7,492 nt of DNA from Clostridiales bacterium (lineage in GTDB: Bacteria; Bacillota; Clostridia; Tissierellales; Dethiosulfatibacteraceae), in NCBI GenBank assembly GCA_003446975.1, contig DMAP01000044.1:1-7492 (forward strand), given 5' to 3'. Below the pieces are notes generated by a model. The model searched no databases and was not told the origin of the DNA. It was given only the letters and a program-made list of their open reading frames with translations. Shown piece by piece: positions 1 through 6,048 of this stretch. Made by a program: the position numbers and the translations under genes. Every line of letters starts with the position of its first letter. Positions within the stretch are counted from its first letter, which is position 1.

Positions 1-548
1 TGGCGAAGATTGTCACCGTATTCCTGGAGATTGAACAATCGTTCCAGCATATCTCTACGATTTTTCCCTTCCATTTTTAAAAAATCACTGAATTTCCCCT
101 GAGGCAGCACAACAGTCCTTGTAAAATCATCTCTGGATAATCCGATAATTTCAGAGCATTTTTCAGTTACACCTTTCACTGATTCTTCAAGAACGACCAC
201 TTCATCTGTTGTGATATCCATAACCTTGCATTTGTCTGTGCGGGGCTTGAGACTGTTCTTATCCCTTTTGAAATCTCTTTGGACCAAATATATCTTATTT
301 TCCTTGCCAGATATTTGAAATTTAAAGCTGACTTGTGCCTTCTCACAATTGGCATTGATGAAATCAGCGCTGTTTCTTGACACATCACCATACAATGCTA
401 AGGTAATGCCATCCAAAATGGTGGATTTTCCACTGCCTGTAGGTCCAAATATGCCGAAAAATCCACCCCGGGTCAAAGCGATAAAATCAACTTCCTGCTC
501 TTCTTCAAAACTATTCAGTCCTCTTATCTTTAGGTTAATCGGTTTCAT
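1..548 (-). CDS. sbcC: SbcC, ATPase subunit of SbcCD nuclease (N-terminal part, cut by window edge)
   Basis: SbcC is the Rad50-like SMC-family ATPase that pairs with SbcD to process DNA hairpins, palindromes and blocked double-strand ends in the cytoplasm. Only the first 182 residues are in the window. Translation from the ATG at 546-548 begins MKPINLKIRGLNSFEEEQ. A perfect Walker A, GPTGSGKST, sits at residues 35-43. The Q-loop region VVLPQGKFSDFL (Q150) is typical of SbcC/Rad50. The coiled coil, zinc hook, signature motif and Walker B would lie beyond base 1. The start is supported by GGAGAGG (555-561) 6 nt upstream, inside the end of sbcD. The two genes overlap by 14 bp (535-548) in different frames, which implies translational coupling and balanced production of the complex. 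Family identity is secure; whether the missing part is intact cannot be seen. Confidence 0.95.
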   Translation of the reverse strand, partial: MKPINLKIRGLNSFEEEQEVDFIALTRGGFFGIFGPTGSGKSTILDGITLALYGDVSRNSADFINANCEKAQVSFKFQISGKENKIYLVQRDFKRDKNSLKPRTDKCKVMDITTDEVVVLEESVKGVTEKCSEIIGLSRDDFTRTVVLPQGKFSDFLKMEGKNRRDMLERLFNLQEYGDNLR

Positions 549-1755
549 TTTCATCCTCTCCGTAGACCAGGCTCAAAATCATATTCATGGTTTCCTGGGA
601 GGCTTCAATGCCTCTTTGGTTTTTGTAGAAGTCTTTGAACAGCTCATCAAATGCTCTTTCTCTGAAGGTCTTTATTTCTTCTTCACCGGCAATCTCTTCC
701 GGTGTTATTGGTCTGATGCTGATGATATCATTTTTTAAGTCTTTTAGTTCCTTTATCTGATTCTCCTTCAGATATTGGTCTGTCTTGATTTCAAGGTAAA
801 CCCAACAATTTCTGTTACTATTGTCTTCGCATTTTTTTATTGTATCTGCCAGACTGTCGCATTGCCATACTTCTATGGGTTTGTACGTCTTAAGAGGAAT
901 TTCCTCAATCGTTGGGATGGTCATAGGCGACAGGTCTACTTTCACTAGGCTCTTCTGAAAACTTATCTCGTTTTTGCTGTAATGTATTGGCGATCCCGCA
1001 TATCTTGCACGCCTTTTGCTTCCCGGAACCATCTGAGGCTTGTGGACATGTCCCAAAGCAATATACTGCGCCGCTTCAGGCAAAATGTCACCACTTATCA
1101 AATAGCTCCCACCTAGTTGTATACTCCGCTCGGATCCACTCTCAACACTTCCCATGACGAATAAATGTGAAACCAGAAGATTGATTGTATCCTCCCTGTA
1201 ATTTTTTTCGAGGTTTCTGAAGAGTTGATTCATTCTGTCTTCATAGGATCTGAGTTTTTCTTCATCGCTTTCCATGCCTGTGTATAATATTTCATTTAAT
1301 CTCTTTTCACTGGGGAAAGCTACCGCGACAATAACAGCCCTTTCGCCATTAATCTCGATTTCTATGAACCCTTCCTCGGAGTCGATAATTTGATGCTGAC
1401 CGTAAATCCCTGCCTCCACTACTGTCTTGGGTGTCCCCATCATGATAATTCCATGGTCTCTAGCCAGTGGACCGGCAGCAACCAATCTGTCTGGACTGTC
1501 GTGATTTCCAGCGATGACAAGTGTCAGACGTTTCCCGCCATCTGACAATCTTTTTAATGTATCATAAAACATTTTTTCCGCTTTTGCGGATGGATTGAAG
1601 CTGTCATACACGTCCCCTGCGATTATCACAAGATCAATGTCGTTTTCTTCTGCAATCCGCACAAAATCATCAAGAAACAACTCTTGTTCTTCCAATCTGC
1701 TAAATCCTTCCAGCGTCTTTCCCAGGTGCCAGTCCCCAGTGTGCAGTATTCTCAT
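535..1755 (-). CDS. sbcD: SbcD, Mre11-like nuclease subunit of SbcCD
   Basis: This is the metal-dependent phosphoesterase that supplies the exo/endonuclease activity of SbcCD. The 406 residues match the usual family length. All calcineurin-like metal-binding motifs are visible in order: GDWH at 7-10 (D8, H10), GDVYD at 47-51 (D48), GNHD at 83-86 (N84, H85, D86), SH at 196-197, and GHVH at 235-238 (H236, H238). The C-terminal part, from about residue 275, fits the SbcD capping domain. The ATG start gives the canonical opening MRILHTGDWHLGK. It is preceded by a G-rich ribosome binding site (AGGGGGG) formed by the last codons of the upstream PLP-enzyme gene, with a single base between that gene's stop and this start. 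The 3' end overlaps sbcC by 14 bp. Nothing suggests damage or loss of activity. Confidence 0.97.
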   Translation of the reverse strand: MRILHTGDWHLGKTLEGFSRLEEQELFLDDFVRIAEENDIDLVIIAGDVYDSFNPSAKAEKMFYDTLKRLSDGGKRLTLVIAGNHDSPDRLVAAGPLARDHGIIMMGTPKTVVEAGIYGQHQIIDSEEGFIEIEINGERAVIVAVAFPSEKRLNEILYTGMESDEEKLRSYEDRMNQLFRNLEKNYREDTINLLVSHLFVMGSVESGSERSIQLGGSYLISGDILPEAAQYIALGHVHKPQMVPGSKRRARYAGSPIHYSKNEISFQKSLVKVDLSPMTIPTIEEIPLKTYKPIEVWQCDSLADTIKKCEDNSNRNCWVYLEIKTDQYLKENQIKELKDLKNDIISIRPITPEEIAGEEEIKTFRERAFDELFKDFYKNQRGIEASQETMNMILSLVYGEDENETD

Positions 1756-1756
1756 G

Positions 1757-2875
1757 TTATCCCCCCTGTACTCTTTTTTTTGAATTGGGTCTCATATCTA
1801 TTTCTATAATGCTTTCGACAATGCCATTCCTGTGTCCTGTCAGGAAGCTTGTCATGCTTGCTGATGAACATGAGTGATTGGGAATGATCTCCAACTTGTC
1901 ACCGATGTCGTATTTTTCCGGATCGACTGCATATATTTTGCCGACCTCCTCGGACAATGACACGACTTTCAACCCAGGATGACCTTTGACCCGACCATAG
2001 GTATCCAATCCTCCAACGCCATGGGCTCCTTTGTCAAGGCCTAGACATTTGCTCCCGCAATTGATCAGTAGATGGTTGCCATGTTTGGAAATGATTGAGC
2101 ACTGGACTGTGAATGCACAATCTTTTTCCGTCGCCGTTCCCAAAATAATCTGAATATTGTCATGAAATACGTAATTCCCAGGTCTGACGATGTCTATAAA
2201 CTCGTTTCGAACTTCCAGGTCAAAAGCGGGAGTGGTGCCACAAGCTGAGAATTGAAGATCTATTCCTTTTTCTTTTATATTTGTCTTTGCCACCTGCATT
2301 TTCTCCAAGCCAAAATGGCCCTGAATATTCACTTCTTCTTTATTTGAACATCCATAGACCTGTCCGGAATGTGTTGCTATTCCTGCTAATTCCAAGCTTT
2401 CTCCATTGATCACGTTCAAGGCGAACTTTCCCGCTTCTTCCGGTGAAACGCCAAACCTGCCCAGCCCTGAGTCTATGATGATAATGATTTTGCAAATCTG
2501 ATTGTGCTTTTTAAAAAAATCGCTATAAAGCTTTATATGGCCCACATGGTCTAAGGCACAATAAAGATTGATCCTTTCAGAGATTGCGACTATTCTCCTG
2601 AGGTTGACTGAGTCAGCATACGGATAAGCAAGCATGATGTTCCCCATTCCCTTGTCTGCCAATATTTCCGCTTCATCTATCGTCCCCACCAGAAAGCCTT
2701 TAGCACCTGCCTTTAGTTGCAATGACGCGATGTAGGAGCTTTTATGGGTCTTTGTCATTGGCCAGAGCTGTTTTTTATTATCATCACAGGCTTTCTGGCA
2801 ATCTAGTATGTTTTTTTCCAGAATTGTCAAATCAAGCAAAAATGAGGGAGTTTCCAAATCTTCTATTCTAAACAT
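1757..2875 (-). CDS. PLP-dependent fold-type III enzyme, D-serine dehydratase / D-threonine aldolase family
   Basis: This predicted cytoplasmic enzyme of 372 residues has an N-terminal alanine-racemase-like TIM barrel and a C-terminal D-serine-dehydratase-like domain (COG3616-type architecture). Visible landmarks are the opening LETPSFLLDL; TKTHKS at 41-46, with K42 the likely PLP-linking lysine; THSGQVYG (168-175); SACGTTPAF (210-218); RPGNYVFHD (231-239); CGSKCLGLDKG (273-283); and PNHSCSS (332-338). In characterised D-serine dehydratases an H-x-C pair binds zinc, while D-threonine aldolases have H-x-D. H334/C336 therefore leans towards the dehydratase type, but the substrate is not determinable here. 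The usual RPH before the PLP lysine reads WPM. The ATG at 2873-2875 is preferred over a TTG at 2905 because GGAAGGAG lies 9 nt before the ATG and the family's N-terminus starts there. The gene is tightly coupled to sbcD, 1 nt downstream. It is not a canonical alanine racemase, since it lacks that family's C-terminal domain signature. Confidence 0.85.
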   Translation of the reverse strand: MFRIEDLETPSFLLDLTILEKNILDCQKACDDNKKQLWPMTKTHKSSYIASLQLKAGAKGFLVGTIDEAEILADKGMGNIMLAYPYADSVNLRRIVAISERINLYCALDHVGHIKLYSDFFKKHNQICKIIIIIDSGLGRFGVSPEEAGKFALNVINGESLELAGIATHSGQVYGCSNKEEVNIQGHFGLEKMQVAKTNIKEKGIDLQFSACGTTPAFDLEVRNEFIDIVRPGNYVFHDNIQIILGTATEKDCAFTVQCSIISKHGNHLLINCGSKCLGLDKGAHGVGGLDTYGRVKGHPGLKVVSLSEEVGKIYAVDPEKYDIGDKLEIIPNHSCSSASMTSFLTGHRNGIVESIIEIDMRPNSKKRVQGG

Positions 2876-2884
2876 ATGGCATTT

Positions 2885-2892
2885 CTCCTTCC
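2885..2892 (-). promoter_or_regulatory. Ribosome binding site of the PLP-enzyme gene
   Basis: On the minus strand this reads GGAAGGAG, a near-perfect Shine-Dalgarno sequence 9 nt upstream of the ATG at 2873-2875. It lies inside the reading frame that would start at the TTG at 2905, so it argues that translation begins at the ATG and that the ten extra upstream residues are not made. Confidence 0.8.
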
Positions 2893-2915
2893 AGTTTAGT
2901 ACCAAACACCATTAA

Positions 2916-2941
2916 ATTTTAGCATAATTTCCGGCATTATA
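2916..2941 (-). promoter_or_regulatory. Candidate promoter elements for the PLP enzyme-sbcD-sbcC operon
   Basis: Two sigma-A-like -10 elements are visible on the minus strand. One is TGCTAAAAT (2916-2924), an extended -10 (TGnTAAAAT). The other is an exact TATAAT (2936-2941), just after the possible terminator hairpin. Neither has a good TTGACA-like -35 at 16-18 nt. The extended -10 could work with the weak TTTTAT at 2939-2944. The location, between two gene blocks and upstream of a strong ribosome binding site, fits a promoter, but AT-rich gaps yield such matches by chance. Confidence 0.35.
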
Positions 2942-2974
2942 AAAGGCACGTTGAATGGTTTTTCCAAAGTGCCT
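2941..2974 (-). terminator. Possible weak intrinsic terminator after yacP
   Basis: Just after the yacP stop codon the minus strand contains AGGCAC, a 19-nt loop, then GTGCCT followed by TTT, giving a 6-bp stem. A small inner helix (TGG-AAAAA-CCA) could stack within the loop. The trailing U tract is only about four bases and then becomes TATAA, so termination may be partial. Its place at the end of the RNA-processing operon and before the next candidate promoter supports the call. Read-through into the PLP-enzyme gene remains possible. Confidence 0.4.
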
Positions 2975-2979
2975 GTCTA

Positions 2980-3522
2980 TTATTTCTTTTTTCTCTTTTT
3001 TTGAGCCTCTTCAACTATCAATCCCTTTAGCTTGTCCAGAGTTCTGGTATCAAGTGTGCCTCTATAGTTGATGCTGTTTTGCGAAATTTTTCTTCTTTTT
3101 CTTTCTATTTCGATTTCGGTATCTTTGACCAGATGATAGAATTCCCTTGCTGAAAGTCTCAGTCCCCCTCTTGAGAGGATCATCTGTTGAAGCATCCCGT
3201 CAGATGTGGCAACGGTGACTTTTTTTATTCTGCCGATTTCGTCTAGTTTTCTTTCTATGTACGCGTCAGCTGTTTCATTCTCTTTCGTAAATATAACCTC
3301 CAGCTGTCCATACTTTTCTTTTCTGAGACTTGTGCCTTTTACTTTATAGGCATCAAAAACCACTATTAGATTGATATCCCTGTACGACTGATACTCTATC
3401 ATGATATCGATCAATTCCTGTCTGGCTGCTTCAATACTGACTTCTGCCATTTTCTGAAGCTCTTCCCATGCGTTAATGATGTTGTATCCGTCTACAAAAA
3501 GATATTCCTTGCCAATGTACAT
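2980..3522 (-). CDS. yacP: YacP/Rae1, NYN-domain ribosome-associated endoribonuclease
   Basis: This 180-residue member of the YacP family has a PIN-like NYN nuclease fold. The Bacillus subtilis member, Rae1, enters the ribosomal A site and cleaves certain mRNAs in a translation-dependent way. Acidic and conserved positions are visible: FVDGYN (9-14; D11, N14), VVFDAYKVKG (54-63; D57), ENETADAYIE (81-90; E83, D86), ATSDG (105-109; D108), and the RLSAREF segment (122-128) typical of the family. The C-terminus is very basic (KKRKKK) and encoded by A-runs. The ATG lies 1 nt after the rlmB stop, with AGAGG (3528-3532) 5 nt upstream, inside the rlmB coding end. It is the last gene of the gltX-cysS-mrnC-rlmB-yacP block. 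Family assignment is firm; the Rae1 function is inferred from homology. Confidence 0.93.
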   Translation of the reverse strand: MYIGKEYLFVDGYNIINAWEELQKMAEVSIEAARQELIDIMIEYQSYRDINLIVVFDAYKVKGTSLRKEKYGQLEVIFTKENETADAYIERKLDEIGRIKKVTVATSDGMLQQMILSRGGLRLSAREFYHLVKDTEIEIERKRRKISQNSINYRGTLDTRTLDKLKGLIVEEAQKKRKKK

Positions 3523-3523
3523 A

Positions 3524-4255
3524 TTATCCTCTTTGCCTGATGACTTCGTAAATCAAAATGGTTGCAGCACAGGAAGCATTGAGTGAATTTATCTTTCCAT
3601 ACATGGGTATCTCAACAATAATATCACATTTTTCTCTTGTAAGCCTGCTGATGCCTTTTCCCTCTCCACCAATAACCAGCGCTAAAGAGCTGTCGTATTT
3701 TTCTTCATAGTAAGCCTTGTCTCCATTCATATCTGCGCCGTAAATCCAAAAACCTTTTCGCTTAAGATTATCTATTGTGGTGTTGATGTTCACAACTTTG
3801 ATGATTGGTAGATATTCAAGGGCACCTGCCGATGTTTTGGCGACTGTATCGTTGATCTGGGCGGCTCTTCTCTCAGGTATGATGATACCATCCACACCTG
3901 CGCATTCGCAGCTCCGAATGATTGCACCGAAGTTATGAACGTCTGTTATGCCATCCAGAATTACCAAAAAAGGCTTTTTGTTTTTTTGATTGGCTATCTC
4001 CAGAACGTCATCTAGAGAATAATAGGCAAAGTCTTCCACGATAGCAACCAATCCCTGATGGTTTCCATCATTTGCCAAAGCATCTAGTTTGTTTTTACTC
4101 ACCTCAAGCATCTTGATCGATTTTTCCGCAATTAAATCAAGCAAATCCTGGTCTATTGCTGATTTGTGTTTTCTTTCAATACAGTATATTTTCTCGATTT
4201 TCTTGTTGCTCCTAAGGACTTCCATAACAGGGTTTTTCCCAAATACAGTTCTCAT
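3524..4255 (-). CDS. rlmB: RlmB-type 23S rRNA (guanosine-2'-O-)-methyltransferase, SpoU/TrmH family
   Basis: This SAM-dependent, deep-trefoil-knot (SPOUT) ribose methyltransferase is predicted to methylate a guanosine of 23S rRNA (position 2251 in E. coli numbering). The 243-residue length is typical. An N-terminal substrate-binding domain (about 1-80) begins RTVFGKNPVMEVL and includes NHQGLVA (65-71). The three SpoU motifs follow: motif 1 DGITDVHNFGAIIRSCECAG (101-120; N108, R114), motif 2 VIGGEGKGI (194-202; E198), and motif 3 IPMYGKINSLNASCAA (216-231; S224, N226). Motif 1 has V where a proline (DPHN) is common. The ATG is 3 nt after the mrnC stop, with GAGG (4262-4265) 6 nt upstream. Related YsgA/TrmH-type paralogues have other targets, but the N-terminal domain and location beside mrnC and cysS favour RlmB. 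Confidence 0.93.
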   Translation of the reverse strand: MRTVFGKNPVMEVLRSNKKIEKIYCIERKHKSAIDQDLLDLIAEKSIKMLEVSKNKLDALANDGNHQGLVAIVEDFAYYSLDDVLEIANQKNKKPFLVILDGITDVHNFGAIIRSCECAGVDGIIIPERRAAQINDTVAKTSAGALEYLPIIKVVNINTTIDNLKRKGFWIYGADMNGDKAYYEEKYDSSLALVIGGEGKGISRLTREKCDIIVEIPMYGKINSLNASCAATILIYEVIRQRG

Positions 4256-4258
4256 TTT

Positions 4259-4657
4259 TTACCTCGTGATTGCTGTCTTGATTTTTTCAAACAGTTCTTC
4301 TATTCTCGTACTCTGGTTTGACATATAAAGATATCCAAATAACGCCTCGAGCCCAGTTGCATATTTATAGTCTGCTAGTTTGGCATTTTTAGGCACAGTG
4401 ACACTTTTAGCATTTCTTCCTCTTTTGACGAACCTCAACTCTTCCTCTGTCAAGTCATTCTCGATGTATCTGAAAGCCACTGCCTGTGCTTCTGCTTTCA
4501 CAAATCGAATCGCATTTTTGTGCAAATCGTTAACATTCATGTCATGTTTTTCTATCAGGTGGGATCGAACCAACAACTCATAGACAGCATCGCCAATATA
4601 AGCCAATTGAAGTGGAGACATAAGTCTCGGATCCTTGATCAATTTATTCTCTTCCAT
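4259..4657 (-). CDS. mrnC: Mini-ribonuclease III (MrnC)
   Basis: This is a compact RNase III lacking the double-stranded RNA-binding domain. In Bacillus the enzyme is a homodimer that matures the 5' and 3' ends of 23S rRNA, stimulated by ribosomal protein L3. The 132 residues form one catalytic domain: LAYIGDAVYE (18-27, catalytic D23), DLHKNAIRFV (44-53), RGRNAKS (79-85), and YKYATGLEALFGYLY (97-111, with catalytic E104). The ATG at 4655-4657 lies inside the 3' end of cysS (19-bp overlap, different frame). The Shine-Dalgarno sequence is weak (AAGAGACGG region), so translation probably depends on ribosomes finishing cysS. The next internal Met (13) would remove the conserved DPRL segment and is less likely. 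The cysS-mrnC-rlmB-yacP order is conserved in Firmicutes and supports the identity. Confidence 0.95.
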   Translation of the reverse strand: MEENKLIKDPRLMSPLQLAYIGDAVYELLVRSHLIEKHDMNVNDLHKNAIRFVKAEAQAVAFRYIENDLTEEELRFVKRGRNAKSVTVPKNAKLADYKYATGLEALFGYLYMSNQSTRIEELFEKIKTAITR

Positions 4658-6033
4658 TTAACGCCGTCTCTTGTATCTTCTATTTCAATACCCATATCCA
4701 ATAACTGGTTTCTAAACTCATCTGCAAGTTTGAAATCCTTTTTCTTTCTAGCTTCATTCCTTTTTTCGATAATTTGCAAAGCTAAATCAGATATTTCATC
4801 ATTTGGCTCCTTATAAAGGATTCCAAGAACATCGGCCATAGCCATATAGATTTCCATTGTGAACCCGAGCGTCTCTATCGATGAGGTTTCATCAAGAGTT
4901 GTATTGATCAGCTTTGAAGTCTCAAACATAGCCGTTACAGCATCGGCTGTATTGATATCGTCCTCCATCGCCTTTTCAAACTCATCTTTTAGAGACAATA
5001 ATTTTACTCGCGTGTGCTGGTCCATTTCCCCGTGTGAGTTCTTCTCCAACAATGATGCTAACTTGAATTTTGAATTGTATAATCTCTGTAGAGACGCCTC
5101 AGCCTGACGAATAGTCTCTCTGCTGTAATTAATTGGTTTTCTGTAGTGACCTGATACAATAAAAAATCTCAGGATTTCCAAGTCGTATTCCTTGCTGACA
5201 TCCCGCACTGTAAAAAAATTGTTCAATGACTTGCTCATCTTCTCGTCATTGACATTGATCATCCCATTATGCAGCCAGTAGTTGGCAAAGGGTTTTCCCG
5301 TCAATGCCTCGCTTTGGGCTATCTCATTCTCGTGGTGAGGGAACTGAAGGTCTTCTCCTCCTGCATGTATATCAATTGTGTCGCCAAGAATATCTCGTGT
5401 CATCACGGAACATTCTATATGCCATCCAGGTCTGCCTTTTCCCCATGGACTTCCCCATGATGGCTCGCCAGGTTTTTCTTTTTTCCATAGTGCAAAGTCC
5501 GATGGCGACTTCTTCTCATCGTTGACATCCACTCTGGCACCGGATATCAGCTCATCGAGATTTTTTTTGGACAGCTTTCCGTAATCCTTGATTTTAGTTG
5601 TGTCAAAATAGACATTGCCATCTATGTTATAGGCGTATCCCTTTTCTTCCAATGCTTTTATAAACTTGATTATCCCACCTATATGCTCTGTGGCTCTAGG
5701 ATTAATGGTTTCATCCACCAGTATGTTCAATCCTTTCACATCTGTCAGGTATTCGCGTATATATTTTTCTGCCAGCTCCTTGACAGTTGTATTTTCCTCT
5801 AACGCCTTGTTGATCAGCTTGTCGTCAATATCGGTGAAGTTTACAACATAAATCACCTCATAGCCCTTGTACTTGAAGTATCGTCTCAATGTGTCGAAAA
5901 TTACAGCAGGTCTGGCGTTGCCTACATGTATGTAGTTATAGACAGTAGGACCACATACATACATCTTCACCTTATTGGGCATTAAAGGTATGAATTCCTC
6001 TTTTTGTCTGGTCAATGTATTATATAATCTCAA
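4639..6033 (-). CDS. cysS: Cysteinyl-tRNA synthetase
   Basis: This class I aminoacyl-tRNA synthetase charges tRNA-Cys with cysteine; bacterial enzymes are also reported to make cysteine persulfide. The 464 residues match the family. The Rossmann domain carries YVCGPTVYNYIHVGN, with HVGN at 36-39 as the HIGH motif. The KMSKS motif is at 265-269. The zinc site that selects cysteine is complete: C27, C208 (HIECSVM), H233 and E237 (FPHHENE), matching E. coli C28, C209, H234 and E238 with a one-residue shift. The C-terminal helical DALR-type region ends in the conserved RDGVKWKR. The start codon is TTG (6031-6033), supported by GGAAGGTG 7 nt upstream and by MRLYNTLTRQKE, the normal family N-terminus. 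The gene follows gltX by 14 nt and overlaps mrnC by 19 bp. No cysE lies between gltX and cysS, unlike in Bacillus subtilis. Confidence 0.98.
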   Translation of the reverse strand: MRLYNTLTRQKEEFIPLMPNKVKMYVCGPTVYNYIHVGNARPAVIFDTLRRYFKYKGYEVIYVVNFTDIDDKLINKALEENTTVKELAEKYIREYLTDVKGLNILVDETINPRATEHIGGIIKFIKALEEKGYAYNIDGNVYFDTTKIKDYGKLSKKNLDELISGARVDVNDEKKSPSDFALWKKEKPGEPSWGSPWGKGRPGWHIECSVMTRDILGDTIDIHAGGEDLQFPHHENEIAQSEALTGKPFANYWLHNGMINVNDEKMSKSLNNFFTVRDVSKEYDLEILRFFIVSGHYRKPINYSRETIRQAEASLQRLYNSKFKLASLLEKNSHGEMDQHTRVKLLSLKDEFEKAMEDDINTADAVTAMFETSKLINTTLDETSSIETLGFTMEIYMAMADVLGILYKEPNDEISDLALQIIEKRNEARKKKDFKLADEFRNQLLDMGIEIEDTRDGVKWKRIN

Positions 6034-6040
6034 AGATACT

Positions 6041-6048
6041 CACCTTCC
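6041..6048 (-). promoter_or_regulatory. Ribosome binding site fixing the TTG start of cysS
   Basis: On the minus strand the sequence is TAG-GAAGGTGAG-TATCT-TTG. The gltX stop codon runs straight into the Shine-Dalgarno GGAAGGTG, which sits 7 nt before the TTG. The spacing and the conserved N-terminus identify TTG as the true start. There is no ATG in frame until after the conserved segment begins. Confidence 0.8.

Noticed and set aside
349..738. Plus-strand open frame of 129 codons opposite sbcC/sbcD
   Set aside because: It lies wholly antisense to two clearly recognised genes, has no family resemblance, and spans their overlap. It is a shadow frame.
2480..2500. Isoleucine-rich stretch in the PLP enzyme (KIIIIIDSG) as a membrane segment
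   Set aside because: It is far too short and corresponds to a buried beta strand of the TIM barrel followed by the conserved DSGLGRFG loop.
2876..2905. Upstream TTG start adding ten residues to the PLP enzyme
   Set aside because: The extension overlaps the strong GGAAGGAG ribosome binding site, and the family N-terminus matches the ATG at 2873-2875.
6034..6047. T-box riboswitch or promoter ahead of cysS
   Set aside because: Only 14 nt separate gltX from cysS, filled by the ribosome binding site, so there is no room for a leader RNA. Any T-box would lie upstream of the window.
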